NCBI RefSeq assembly: GCF_030409755.1
Contig: NZ_JAUFQE010000001.1
Location: forward strand, 434,001-498,000
Direction: 5' to 3'
Source: Vibrio lentus
GTDB taxonomy: Bacteria; Pseudomonadota; Gammaproteobacteria; Enterobacterales; Vibrionaceae
Length of the DNA: 64,000 bases
The notes beneath the pieces are model-generated. The model was not told the DNA's origin. It saw only the letters and a list, made by a program, of their open reading frames with translations, and searched no databases. The translations under genes and the position numbers were made by a program. Shown one piece after another: positions 26,122-33,614 of this stretch (positions within the stretch are counted from its first letter, which is position 1; every line of letters starts with the position of its first letter).

Positions 26122-26157
26122 AAAAACGCCCTAACCAATATGGATAGGGCGTTTTTG
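26122..26157. terminator. Bidirectional terminator between convergent protease genes
   Basis: AAAAACGCCCTA and TAGGGCGTTTTT form a perfect stem with A and T tracts on either side, serving both the M50 and the M48 genes. Confidence 0.9.
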
Positions 26158-26190
26158 TATTTGAAGCTCTAAATTTAATCGAACATCAGG

Positions 26191-26979
26191 TTACGCTTTG
26201 CAATTTGGTCTTGATGTTCCAGATTGAGGCAACGTTTTTATTTTCGCTTGCAGATCTTTAATACGCGTATTGTGGGAAGGGTGCGTAGAAAGTAACTCGG
26301 GTGGTTGGTTCCCACCTGATGCATTCGCCATGTTTTGCCACAAATCGACACTTTGTTTTGGGTCGAACCCAGCTTGAGCCATGTACTCTAAGCCTACAAT
26401 ATCGGCCTCAGACTCTTGAGTTCGGCCATAAGGTAGAACAACACCGTATTGAACACCTAAGCCTAACGCAGCCATTGTCATGCCCTGATACTGTTTGTAT
26501 TCTGAAGCGCCTAACGCGACGCTAGTAATAGATAGGCCTGTATTAGCGATTTGAGACTGAGATAGACGCTCATTACTGTGGTCAGCGAGAACGTGAGCCA
26601 CTTCGTGTCCGATAACCGTCGCCAATTGGTCTTGGTTAACCGCGACATTAAGCAAACCTGTGTATACGCCAATTTTTCCACCAGGTAGGGCAAACGCATT
26701 CACTTGGTCGCTATCAAAAACAACGACTTCCCATTCACTAAAGCCTTGCTTAGGGATGTGTTGAGTAATACTGTTCGCTACGCACTGAACATAAGCGTTG
26801 GTTTTTGCATCTTTGCTGATTGGCTGTTCTTCCTTCATTTGCTCAAAAGATTGTGCTCCAAGCTGAGACATATCTTTATCTGAAAAAAGCAGCAGTTGGT
26901 TTCTTCCTGTCGGGGAAGCGCTACATGCGGTCAGGCCGGCTAGTGTGAGAAGCGAGGTAAACTTCATCCATGACGTCAT
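26191..26979 (-). CDS. M48-family metalloprotease lipoprotein (LoiP-like)
   Basis: A 262-residue lipoprotein peptidase. The signal ends in a lipobox LTAC (Cys19 from the chosen start), followed by SPTGRNQLLLFS, which is typical of the LoiP/YcaL group. The zinc motif is HEVAHVLADHSNER near residue 130, and the third ligand Glu lies in ESEADIVGLEYMAQAGFDP near residue 195. The start at 26979 (MTSWMKF) has AGAGGA about 7 nt upstream and opens the signal; an upstream frame to 27012 is possible but less likely. LoiP in E. coli degrades misfolded outer-membrane proteins; the same role is inference. Confidence 0.9.
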   Translation of the reverse strand: MTSWMKFTSLLTLAGLTACSASPTGRNQLLLFSDKDMSQLGAQSFEQMKEEQPISKDAKTNAYVQCVANSITQHIPKQGFSEWEVVVFDSDQVNAFALPGGKIGVYTGLLNVAVNQDQLATVIGHEVAHVLADHSNERLSQSQIANTGLSITSVALGASEYKQYQGMTMAALGLGVQYGVVLPYGRTQESEADIVGLEYMAQAGFDPKQSVDLWQNMANASGGNQPPELLSTHPSHNTRIKDLQAKIKTLPQSGTSRPNCKA

Positions 26980-27148
26980 ACAATATCCTCTGTGTATTCG
27001 GTTTTTATGCATGTTAACATCAACTTGCGTAATAACTAATAGTTGTAAGATAACTATTGGACTTAAGAACGATTGTTATCGTAAAGATCTGTATTCTTGT
27101 TAATAAAGCCGCTCACGCACAAACAAAGTCAATAATTAAGGAACCCAC

Positions 27149-27574
27149 ATGAGTATTTGGAAAAAGCCCGTTGACCTAGATACCTTCAACGCGACCTCAA
27201 AAAATACCTTAATTGAGCACCTCAACATTGTTTACACTGAGGTCAACGATAATTCGTTGGTGGCAACCATGCCGGTTTGTCATTTTACGCACCAACCGTT
27301 GGGCATGCTTCATGGCGGCGCATCGGTAGTTTTAGCTGAAACGCTTGGCTCATTGGCGGCTAATTTCTGTGTACCAGAAGGCTACTATTGCGTTGGTCTG
27401 GATATTAACGCAAACCACGTTCGATCGATGCGTGAAGGACATGTTATTGGCACTGCCGAGCCTATTCACCTTGGTGTATCTACCCAAGTATGGCAGATAA
27501 ACATTACTGATGAGCGTCAACGCTTGGTATGTACAAGCCGTTTAACCATTGCAGTGAAGAAGCACAAACGCTAA
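27149..27574 (+). CDS. Hotdog-fold acyl-CoA thioesterase (PaaI/YdiI-type)
   Basis: A 141-residue thioesterase of the PaaI/MenI group that hydrolyses aromatic or acyl-CoA esters. The hotdog core shows HFTHQPLGMLHGGASVVLAETLGSLAA near residues 47-73. In this motif the HGG histidine and the Glu of the following helix are the expected active-site residues. GLDINANHVRSMREGHVIGTAEPIHLG, with the CoA-binding loop, follows. AAGGAA lies 6 nt before the ATG. Length and motifs match E. coli YdiI/MenI, but no menaquinone genes are adjacent, so the substrate is open. Confidence 0.88.
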   Translation: MSIWKKPVDLDTFNATSKNTLIEHLNIVYTEVNDNSLVATMPVCHFTHQPLGMLHGGASVVLAETLGSLAANFCVPEGYYCVGLDINANHVRSMREGHVIGTAEPIHLGVSTQVWQINITDERQRLVCTSRLTIAVKKHKR

Positions 27575-27663
27575 TTCGATAACAAAGGCTGGGGGGTAGG
27601 AATCATTCCACCCTCAGCTTATTAACCTCATATACAAACTGTTTATTTTAGTTAGAGAAATCC

Positions 27664-27897
27664 ATGGTCATAACGTTTAAAAGTGGAAAAGTCATTGCTA
27701 CGGCACATGAGTTGGTTGTTCGTTTAGATGGTGAGCATAGAGTCACACTGCAAGCGCAAGTTGATGCGATTCAACTGATCGGAAAAGGGGCAAACGTTAT
27801 TTCTGCCAACGGTTCAGAATGTAAATGGTCGATTAAATTAGACAATGAACAACAGCTCCGTGACATCGCCACTGAAATCGGCTGCGATGTAATGTAA
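27664..27897 (+). CDS. Small hypothetical protein, DUF3389-like
   Basis: A 77-residue soluble protein preceded by AGAGAAATCC. It resembles, from memory, DUF3389, a small family largely confined to Vibrionales. The conserved-looking core is VTLQAQVDAIQLIGKGANVISANGS and a C-terminal LRDIATEIGCDVM. No signal peptide, membrane helix or metal motif is present. It lies 89 bp after the thioesterase gene and may share its transcript. The family name is a moderate-confidence recollection; function is unknown. Confidence 0.7.
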   Translation: MVITFKSGKVIATAHELVVRLDGEHRVTLQAQVDAIQLIGKGANVISANGSECKWSIKLDNEQQLRDIATEIGCDVM

Positions 27898-28060
27898 CCA
27901 TACGTTATAACTGAATTTAATTCGGTTTTTGACTTTCTATTAAGTCCACTTAATCAAGTCACATTCGTAATCTCTTCGTAAAAACTGATAAGTTCGATTG
28001 ATTTTGACTCATAAAATAGGGAAACTGAATTCAATATCCTTTGAATAAGTTTTCCTCTTT

Positions 28061-29752
28061 ATGAGTAGCCCAAGACTTCGCGTTCAATTTGAAACCCTGT
28101 TCGAATATTTCGATGGTAAAGATTCTGATGTTCAGCTCGACGACATAACAGATGTTCTCTGTTGTACCCGTCGTAATGCCAGAATGGTGCTTAATAAACT
28201 CGAAGAAGAGGGTTGGGTAGAGTGGTTACCCGCAGCAGGTCGAGGCAAGCTCTCTCAGCTTATCTTTAAGCAGAATCGCTGTGATGTAAGCGAAAACCTA
28301 GCACGCCGCTACTTAGAAGAAGGTAAAATTGGTCAAGCACTGTCGGTGCTTGACCACAATGCAGCCAAGCTTACTCAAGTGATTCAAAATTACTTGGGCG
28401 TACAGTATCAAGAAGGTGAACAAGTTATTCGTTTGCCTTACTACCGTCCACTTTCCATGCTTAACCCAACTAAATCTATGCGACGATCTGAACAACACAT
28501 CACGTGTCAGGTGTTCAGTGGGTTAACGCGCCTCGATGAGAACGATCAACTACAGCCTGATCTTGCTCATTCATGGCAAAAGATTAACGATTACCAATGG
28601 CGATTCTTTCTAAGGCCGGGCGTTCGTTTTCATAATGGAGAACCGCTGTTAACAAGCCACGTTGTGGATACGCTTCTTTTGCTCGAGCCGCTCAATATGT
28701 TCTCTCATATTAAAGATGTCTCATCACCGGCCAATTGCGTGGTTGATGTCTTTCTGACGCGTCCAGATAAGTACTTCCCACTCGCACTTACCGAATCGGT
28801 CGCTAAGGTGACCTTACCGATGATTTTACGTGGTGAAGACTACGATATTCGACCGATTGGCACTGGCCCTTATCGCATTGAAAAGAACGATGAGAAGCAA
28901 CTCGTGCTAACGGCTTTCAACGGATACTTTGGTTTTAGGCCGCTGGTTGATCGCGTTGAAGTTTGGGTGGTCGATGAGGCTTATTCTTCAATGGTTTACC
29001 CAAGCCTTTCTAAACCAGTAATGGCAGACCGTGGTGACAGCGATGAAGTTGAACTTGATCCGGGTTGTACGTATTTACTACTCAATAGAAAGAAGGGCAT
29101 CGCACAAGATCCTGCGTGGGCTGAGTTCTTATCGAATGCTTTGAATGCTTCAGATCTGTTTGTGCATATTCCAAAAGAGACGGTTATCGACTTGGGCGTG
29201 CTGCATGCTTACGGAATCAAACCCGGTTGGTATGACATCAAGTTAAAAACGCCAGTTTGTCCACCAGCAAGCGCTAAACCAAGCGTGAGATTGGCGTATC
29301 AATGCCAACATCCAATGTTTCCTACACTCGCTAAAGCCATCGTCACCGTGTTGAAGCAATATAATGTTGATGTCGAGCTTTTCGGTTACGAAACTGATCC
29401 TCCACACGCCGACAATGTTGATATTTGGATTAACCCAATGGGGATTGCCAACAATAGAGATGATGCGCTGGCCGGTTGGTTAATGGATTACAGCTTTCTC
29501 GATGAATCTAGCCCAGCAGAAGATTTTGACCAATGGTGTCACATGATTGATCGTTGGCGATCGGGCGAGTTTGAGCAATTCCCAGCAAGACAACTAGGTA
29601 AGCAACTTGTGCAAAGCAATCAGTTGATCCCGATGTTCCACTGTTGGCTAGGTGTAAATAAAGACCAATGCGGTACGCTGCAGAACGCAAAGTGTAATGC
29701 ACTCGGTTGGTTCGACTTTAGCCAAGTTTGGGTAAAGCCTGACGTTGATTGA
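28061..29752 (+). CDS. sgrR: SgrR-type regulator with solute-binding-protein domain
   Basis: A 563-residue transcription factor with an N-terminal winged-helix DNA-binding domain (about residues 1-115, including ITDVLCCTRRNARMVLNKLEEEGWVEW) and a C-terminal SBP family 5 domain. PKS/RSEQHITCQVFSGLTRLDE near residue 150 and IGTGPYRIEKNDEKQLVLTAFNGYFG near residue 270 are characteristic of SgrR. In E. coli SgrR activates the sRNA SgrS under glucose-phosphate stress. No SgrS-like gene is apparent in the 163 bp upstream; instead the gene is followed at 30 bp by an EamA exporter. Its real target here may be that exporter. Confidence 0.85.
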   Translation: MSSPRLRVQFETLFEYFDGKDSDVQLDDITDVLCCTRRNARMVLNKLEEEGWVEWLPAAGRGKLSQLIFKQNRCDVSENLARRYLEEGKIGQALSVLDHNAAKLTQVIQNYLGVQYQEGEQVIRLPYYRPLSMLNPTKSMRRSEQHITCQVFSGLTRLDENDQLQPDLAHSWQKINDYQWRFFLRPGVRFHNGEPLLTSHVVDTLLLLEPLNMFSHIKDVSSPANCVVDVFLTRPDKYFPLALTESVAKVTLPMILRGEDYDIRPIGTGPYRIEKNDEKQLVLTAFNGYFGFRPLVDRVEVWVVDEAYSSMVYPSLSKPVMADRGDSDEVELDPGCTYLLLNRKKGIAQDPAWAEFLSNALNASDLFVHIPKETVIDLGVLHAYGIKPGWYDIKLKTPVCPPASAKPSVRLAYQCQHPMFPTLAKAIVTVLKQYNVDVELFGYETDPPHADNVDIWINPMGIANNRDDALAGWLMDYSFLDESSPAEDFDQWCHMIDRWRSGEFEQFPARQLGKQLVQSNQLIPMFHCWLGVNKDQCGTLQNAKCNALGWFDFSQVWVKPDVD

Positions 29753-29782
29753 AACCAGAGATAACTTGATTAGGACAACACG

Positions 29783-30691
29783 ATGCAAACGGTGATTATC
29801 ACATTTATTACGCTGGTGGCATTTGCTGCCAATTCAGTATTGTGTCGTTGGGCTTTGATGGATCAAACGATTGATCCTTTGAGTTTCTCGATCATGCGTA
29901 TCATATCAGGTGCGTTTACCCTGTTGATTTTATTAACCTTATCTTCTAGCGCTAAGCGCAAGCAAGATAAAGCGGTCAACAACACATCGACGTATACCAA
30001 GGTTGGTTCTCAGTTTGATCTAACAGCAATAGTGGCGTTACTTGTTTACATGTTCGGCTTCTCGTTTGCCTATTTAACACTAGGGGCGGGGCTTGGTGCT
30101 TTGGTCCTGTTTGTCGCGGTTCAATTCACGATGATTGCCGCACACCTGTTAGCAGGCAACAGAATGTCATTGTTAGAGTGGTGTGGTTGTTTGTTGTCAG
30201 TCTCTGGGCTCGTTTACTTACTCATGCCGACGGAATCGACAAGTTCGCCAGATATAACCTCTATCATATTGATGACTCTCGCTGGAATTGGGTGGGGCAT
30301 TTATACACTGGCGGGTAAGAAATCCACAAACGCGTTGCAATCTACGACAGCCAACTTTGGATTTAGCTCGTTAGCGATCCTTCTGTTAGTAAGCCTGTTA
30401 CTTGTTATCCCTAGTGTGGCATCGCAAATATCCATCACTGAACAAGGTTTGATTTACGCAATATTGTCGGGCTCAGTGGCTTCTGGTGTCGGTTATAGTT
30501 TGTGGTATTACGTGGTGAAAAAGCTTAATACAGTGGTCGCATCTATTGCTCAGCTTTCTGTGCCGGTTATCGCGACACTCGGTGGCGTCTTGTTGTTATC
30601 TGAACCTGTTACCATGCAATTTGTTATCTCATCAACCGTTATTTTACTCGGGATAAGCTTGGTTCTTGTCGCACCTAAACTTAAGAAATAA
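29783..30691 (+). CDS. EamA-family (DMT superfamily) transporter
   Basis: A 302-residue inner-membrane protein with ten hydrophobic helices arranged as two EamA repeats. The first is FAANSVLCRWALMDQTIDPLSFSIMRIISGAFTL, and the second contains GIGWGIYTLAGKK and GSVASGVGYSLWYYVVKKL. Members export metabolites such as amino acids. It starts 30 bp after the SgrR-type regulator and ends 21 bp before the zinc-ribbon gene, so the three probably share a transcript. The substrate is unknown. Confidence 0.87.
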   Translation: MQTVIITFITLVAFAANSVLCRWALMDQTIDPLSFSIMRIISGAFTLLILLTLSSSAKRKQDKAVNNTSTYTKVGSQFDLTAIVALLVYMFGFSFAYLTLGAGLGALVLFVAVQFTMIAAHLLAGNRMSLLEWCGCLLSVSGLVYLLMPTESTSSPDITSIILMTLAGIGWGIYTLAGKKSTNALQSTTANFGFSSLAILLLVSLLLVIPSVASQISITEQGLIYAILSGSVASGVGYSLWYYVVKKLNTVVASIAQLSVPVIATLGGVLLLSEPVTMQFVISSTVILLGISLVLVAPKLKK

Positions 30692-30712
30692 AGAGTTCAA
30701 TCATTAACTTCT

Positions 30713-30964
30713 ATGGCTAAACCAAACAAGAAACAACCGACCAAAACGGTTCAGATATTCTGCGCTAAATGTAAGACGCAACTTTTCAAGTATCGAAAAG
30801 GCGGCAAAGGAGCGCTCGTAAAGTGCTTTAAGGAACGCATCGTCGAAGATTTCACGACAGAGCCATGCGTATGCCCTGAATGCGGGATTGAATTTGCGCG
30901 AGATACCTTGGTTCGAGGTACGCCAGCCTACAAGTTTGTGGGTGGCAAGGTAACAATGAAGTAA
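30713..30964 (+). CDS. Small zinc-ribbon protein, 83 aa
   Basis: An 83-residue basic protein with two CxxC pairs, CAKC near residue 17 and CPEC near residue 55, expected to hold one zinc ion as a ribbon. CVCPECGIEFARDTLVRGTPAYKFVGGKV forms the conserved C-terminal half, and many Lys residues precede it (KKQPTK, KYRKGGKG). Nucleic-acid or protein binding is plausible. No strong Shine-Dalgarno; it probably depends on the upstream EamA gene for expression. Function unknown. Confidence 0.8.
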   Translation: MAKPNKKQPTKTVQIFCAKCKTQLFKYRKGGKGALVKCFKERIVEDFTTEPCVCPECGIEFARDTLVRGTPAYKFVGGKVTMK

Positions 30965-31044
30965 TAGAGAAGAATAAATGCCACAGCATATAATGTGTGT
31001 GGCATTTCAAATTTGGTATTGAAGTTCAGGTTTAAAGGCTAGTA

Positions 31045-31677
31045 TTAATAAGTTCTGACTCGACCTTGAAGCTTAAGAATCAATAGCGAGACTATCGCTC
31101 CGGTGGTGTCGCAAAGCATGTCTTTCTGCGCGTCCCAAATATCACCTTGTGAACCAAGGAATGCGATACCTTCATCACCACCTGCAATCTCCGCGTACCA
31201 CCACTCAATAATCTCATAACCTGCTGCAACACTCATGATGGCAAACAGAGCAAAGAAGCACGCCAATACCGCTTGAGCCAGTTTCTTACGAATCAAATAT
31301 TCAGCGAGCGGATAAGCGTAAAGACCAATCGAAAAGTGCGCCACGCGGTCGAAGTTATTACGTTCAGATCCAATCAAGTTATTAAACCAATCAAATGGTA
31401 CTTCAGCGAAGGTATACTTAGCCCCAATCGTATGCAGAACCAACCAGATGAACATCAGGACGTAAGCCGTCTTTGAAAAGGTAAGCTTGGTGGATAACCA
31501 CCATATCCCGACAAGAATACCGAGAGCAGGGACAATCTCAGCGATCCAAACGGCTCTTGAAGACGGAGCAAAGGCTGAAAAGAGAAAGATAACAAGATAG
31601 ACTGCAGTTAGTGAGAGTAGAGGTCTATTTTGAGCAAGTGGCGTAATTGTCATCATCAGATCCTGTATAAGTTTCAT
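31045..31677 (-). CDS. yjdF: DUF2238 inner-membrane protein (YjdF-like)
   Basis: A 210-residue polytopic protein with about six hydrophobic segments, matching DUF2238/YjdF. The conserved core is HTIGAKYTFAEVPFDW, NNFDRVAHFSIGLYAYPLAEYLIRK, AAGYEIIEWW and GDIWDAQKDMLCDTTGA, which together bring several His, Asp and Glu residues into the membrane. No function is established. The second or third Met, near 31653, has AGGA at better spacing than the first, so the true start may be eight codons in. The gene is convergent with the zinc-ribbon gene. Confidence 0.87.
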   Translation of the reverse strand: MKLIQDLMMTITPLAQNRPLLSLTAVYLVIFLFSAFAPSSRAVWIAEIVPALGILVGIWWLSTKLTFSKTAYVLMFIWLVLHTIGAKYTFAEVPFDWFNNLIGSERNNFDRVAHFSIGLYAYPLAEYLIRKKLAQAVLACFFALFAIMSVAAGYEIIEWWYAEIAGGDEGIAFLGSQGDIWDAQKDMLCDTTGAIVSLLILKLQGRVRTY

Positions 31678-31853
31678 GTATAGTTACACAATAATGAACA
31701 GTGTTCAATTGTGCTCTAATCACCATATTTGTTGAAAACTAGCGTTATCGCCCAGTATCTAGACAAACGGTTGCGAGAGTTTCACAAAAGTTTGATTTAC
31801 AACAAAGCGATCCTTAAAATCGTTGCATCACTACATAACAAGAAAGAAAAGTC

Positions 31854-32693
31854 ATGAAACTGGAAACTGTCGATTACCTTGCTGACGACGCAGCAGAACA
31901 ATTTGTTCGCTCTCTACGTGAAACGGGTTTTGGTGTTCTTAAGAATCACCCGATCCCAAAAGAGCTTGTTGAGTCAATTTACGAGAACTGGTACCAATTC
32001 TTCATTTCTGAAGAGAAAGAGAACTTCCACTTTAATGTTGAAACACAAGATGGATATTTTCCACCTTCAGTGTCTGAAGTTGCTAAGGGCCACACTGTAA
32101 AAGACATCAAAGAGTACTTTCACGTATACCCTTGGGGTCAGATTCCTGAACAGCTAAAAGAACAGATTCTAGATTACTACCAACGTGCTAATGCTTTTGC
32201 TCAAGAGCTATTAGGTTGGGTTGAAGCACATGCACCTCAAGAAGTACAAGAGAAGTTCTCAATCGCGCTTTCTGAAATGATTAATGGTAGCGAACAAACG
32301 CTGCTTCGCGTTCTTCACTATCCACCAATGCAAGGTGATGAAGAACCAGGTGCTATCCGCGCAGCAGCACACGAGGACATCAACTTACTGACTGTTCTTC
32401 CTGCTGCAAACGAGCCTGGTCTTCAAGTTAAAGCTCAGAATGATGAGTGGATTGATGTGCCATGTGATTTCGGTAACATGATCATCAATATCGGTGACAT
32501 GCTGCAAGAAGCGTCTGGTGGTTACTTCCCATCAACGACTCACCGTGTAATCAACCCATCAGGTGCTCGCCAAGAAAAGTCTCGCATTTCTTTGCCTCTT
32601 TTCCTTCACCCGAAACCAGAAGTGGTTCTGTCAGATAAGTACACGGCAAATGAATACCTAATGGAACGTCTAAGAGAGCTTGGCGTTATCTAA
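31854..32693 (+). CDS. 2-oxoglutarate/Fe(II)-dependent oxygenase, isopenicillin-N-synthase family
   Basis: A 279-residue soluble oxygenase. The N-terminal DIOX_N region (residues 10-110) begins LRETGFGVLKNHPIPKELVESIYENW. The catalytic fold shows AAAHEDINLLTVLP near residue 170, giving the HxD iron ligands His and Asp, and TTHRVINPSGARQEKSRISLPLFLHP near residue 227, giving the distal His and the Arg-x-Ser that binds 2-oxoglutarate. All four positions are present, so it is probably active. Its substrate is unknown, and the flanking genes give no pathway. Monocistronic with its own terminator. Confidence 0.88.
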   Translation: MKLETVDYLADDAAEQFVRSLRETGFGVLKNHPIPKELVESIYENWYQFFISEEKENFHFNVETQDGYFPPSVSEVAKGHTVKDIKEYFHVYPWGQIPEQLKEQILDYYQRANAFAQELLGWVEAHAPQEVQEKFSIALSEMINGSEQTLLRVLHYPPMQGDEEPGAIRAAAHEDINLLTVLPAANEPGLQVKAQNDEWIDVPCDFGNMIINIGDMLQEASGGYFPSTTHRVINPSGARQEKSRISLPLFLHPKPEVVLSDKYTANEYLMERLRELGVI

Positions 32694-32730
32694 TCAGTTC
32701 AACCTCACATAAGTTAAACTGTATATTCCT

Positions 32731-32757
32731 GAGGGCCAGCGTAATGCTGGCCTTTTG
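32731..32757 (+). terminator. Terminator after the 2OG-Fe(II) oxygenase gene
   Basis: AGGGCCAGC pairs with GCTGGCCTT around GTAAT, followed by TTTT. Confidence 0.88.
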
Positions 32758-32842
32758 TATATCTGGTGCAACGGATTGATGTTTATTTGATTTGAAACTC
32801 GACAAACTGTCGTAAATCGCTTTCAATTAATAAGACACTCAA

Positions 32843-33505
32843 ATGCATATGGCAACGGCTCACTTTATTATGTTAGACAATCCAGATTCACCAAGTCATC
32901 AGGATATTAGCCCTAATTTCCAAGCACATATGGAAAACCCGTTGCTTTGGCCAATTATGGAAGTGCTTAAGCAAAAGCCTAGTGGATGGAAAGTGCATAC
33001 CTTGGCGGCACACCTCAAAGATCTTGGTTTGGTACCAGTGTTAGATCCCGTACCTGAAAAAGAGCTGTTTAAGAAAAACTTCTTAATTATGAATGCCCTC
33101 TATCAATTGCAAGAGACATTGTACCCAGATAGTTGGTTGCAGGTTCAAGCCATGGACATTGAACTGATGAGCGGCCGTTATCATGGCAGTACTCATACCA
33201 TCGATCTTCAAGACCCATTGCGTGACTATTACATCAACTGGCTTAACTATGAGGCGAATGAGGGTGAAGTCAAAAGGTTGTTGAATGAGTTTTGGACTCG
33301 ATACAAAAGGTTTGTTGGTGGCAGTGAAACGGATATGGACAGAAGCCATGCACTCAGTTTGTTTGAGTTGCCATTAGACGCGACTCAACAAGAGATTCGT
33401 AAAAGGTGGCGACGCCTCGCACTACGTTGGCATCCAGATAGGGACGAGGGCAACACGGCTAAGTTTCAGACATTGTGCGAAGCATGGCATATATTGCGCA
33501 GCTAA
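32843..33505 (+). CDS. DnaJ-related protein with C-terminal J domain
   Basis: A 220-residue co-chaperone-like protein. Residues about 25-155 match the DNA-J-related domain (NPLLWPIMEVLKQKPSGWKVHTLAAHLKDLG, then FLIMNALYQLQETLYPDSWLQVQAMDIELM). The last 60 residues are a J domain carrying WHPDRD near residue 196, the HPD tripeptide needed to stimulate DnaK ATPase. The Gly/Phe and zinc-finger parts of DnaJ are absent. It probably directs DnaK to a specific client that is not known. The start may be the first or the third codon (MHMA). Confidence 0.87.
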   Translation: MHMATAHFIMLDNPDSPSHQDISPNFQAHMENPLLWPIMEVLKQKPSGWKVHTLAAHLKDLGLVPVLDPVPEKELFKKNFLIMNALYQLQETLYPDSWLQVQAMDIELMSGRYHGSTHTIDLQDPLRDYYINWLNYEANEGEVKRLLNEFWTRYKRFVGGSETDMDRSHALSLFELPLDATQQEIRKRWRRLALRWHPDRDEGNTAKFQTLCEAWHILRS

Positions 33506-33560
33506 AACAGTTCAAGCTTGGCCGACTTGATCTACTAAGATCCTAGAAAACAGAGAACAC

Positions 33561-33592
33561 AAAAAAGCCCCACATGTCATTAGTAGGGCTTT
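33561..33592. terminator. Bidirectional terminator between the DnaJ-related gene and the PBP2 gene
   Basis: AAAGCCC and GGGCTTT are complementary around a 17-nt loop in a convergent intergenic gap, with an A tract on the left that becomes a T tract for the minus-strand gene. Confidence 0.7.
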
Positions 33593-33614
33593 GTGTTTAT
33601 TGCAAATGACGAAG

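Noticed and set aside
27898..28060. SgrS sRNA upstream of the SgrR-type gene
   Set aside because: I found no stem-loop plus T tract, nor a divergent ribosome site, in these 163 bp.
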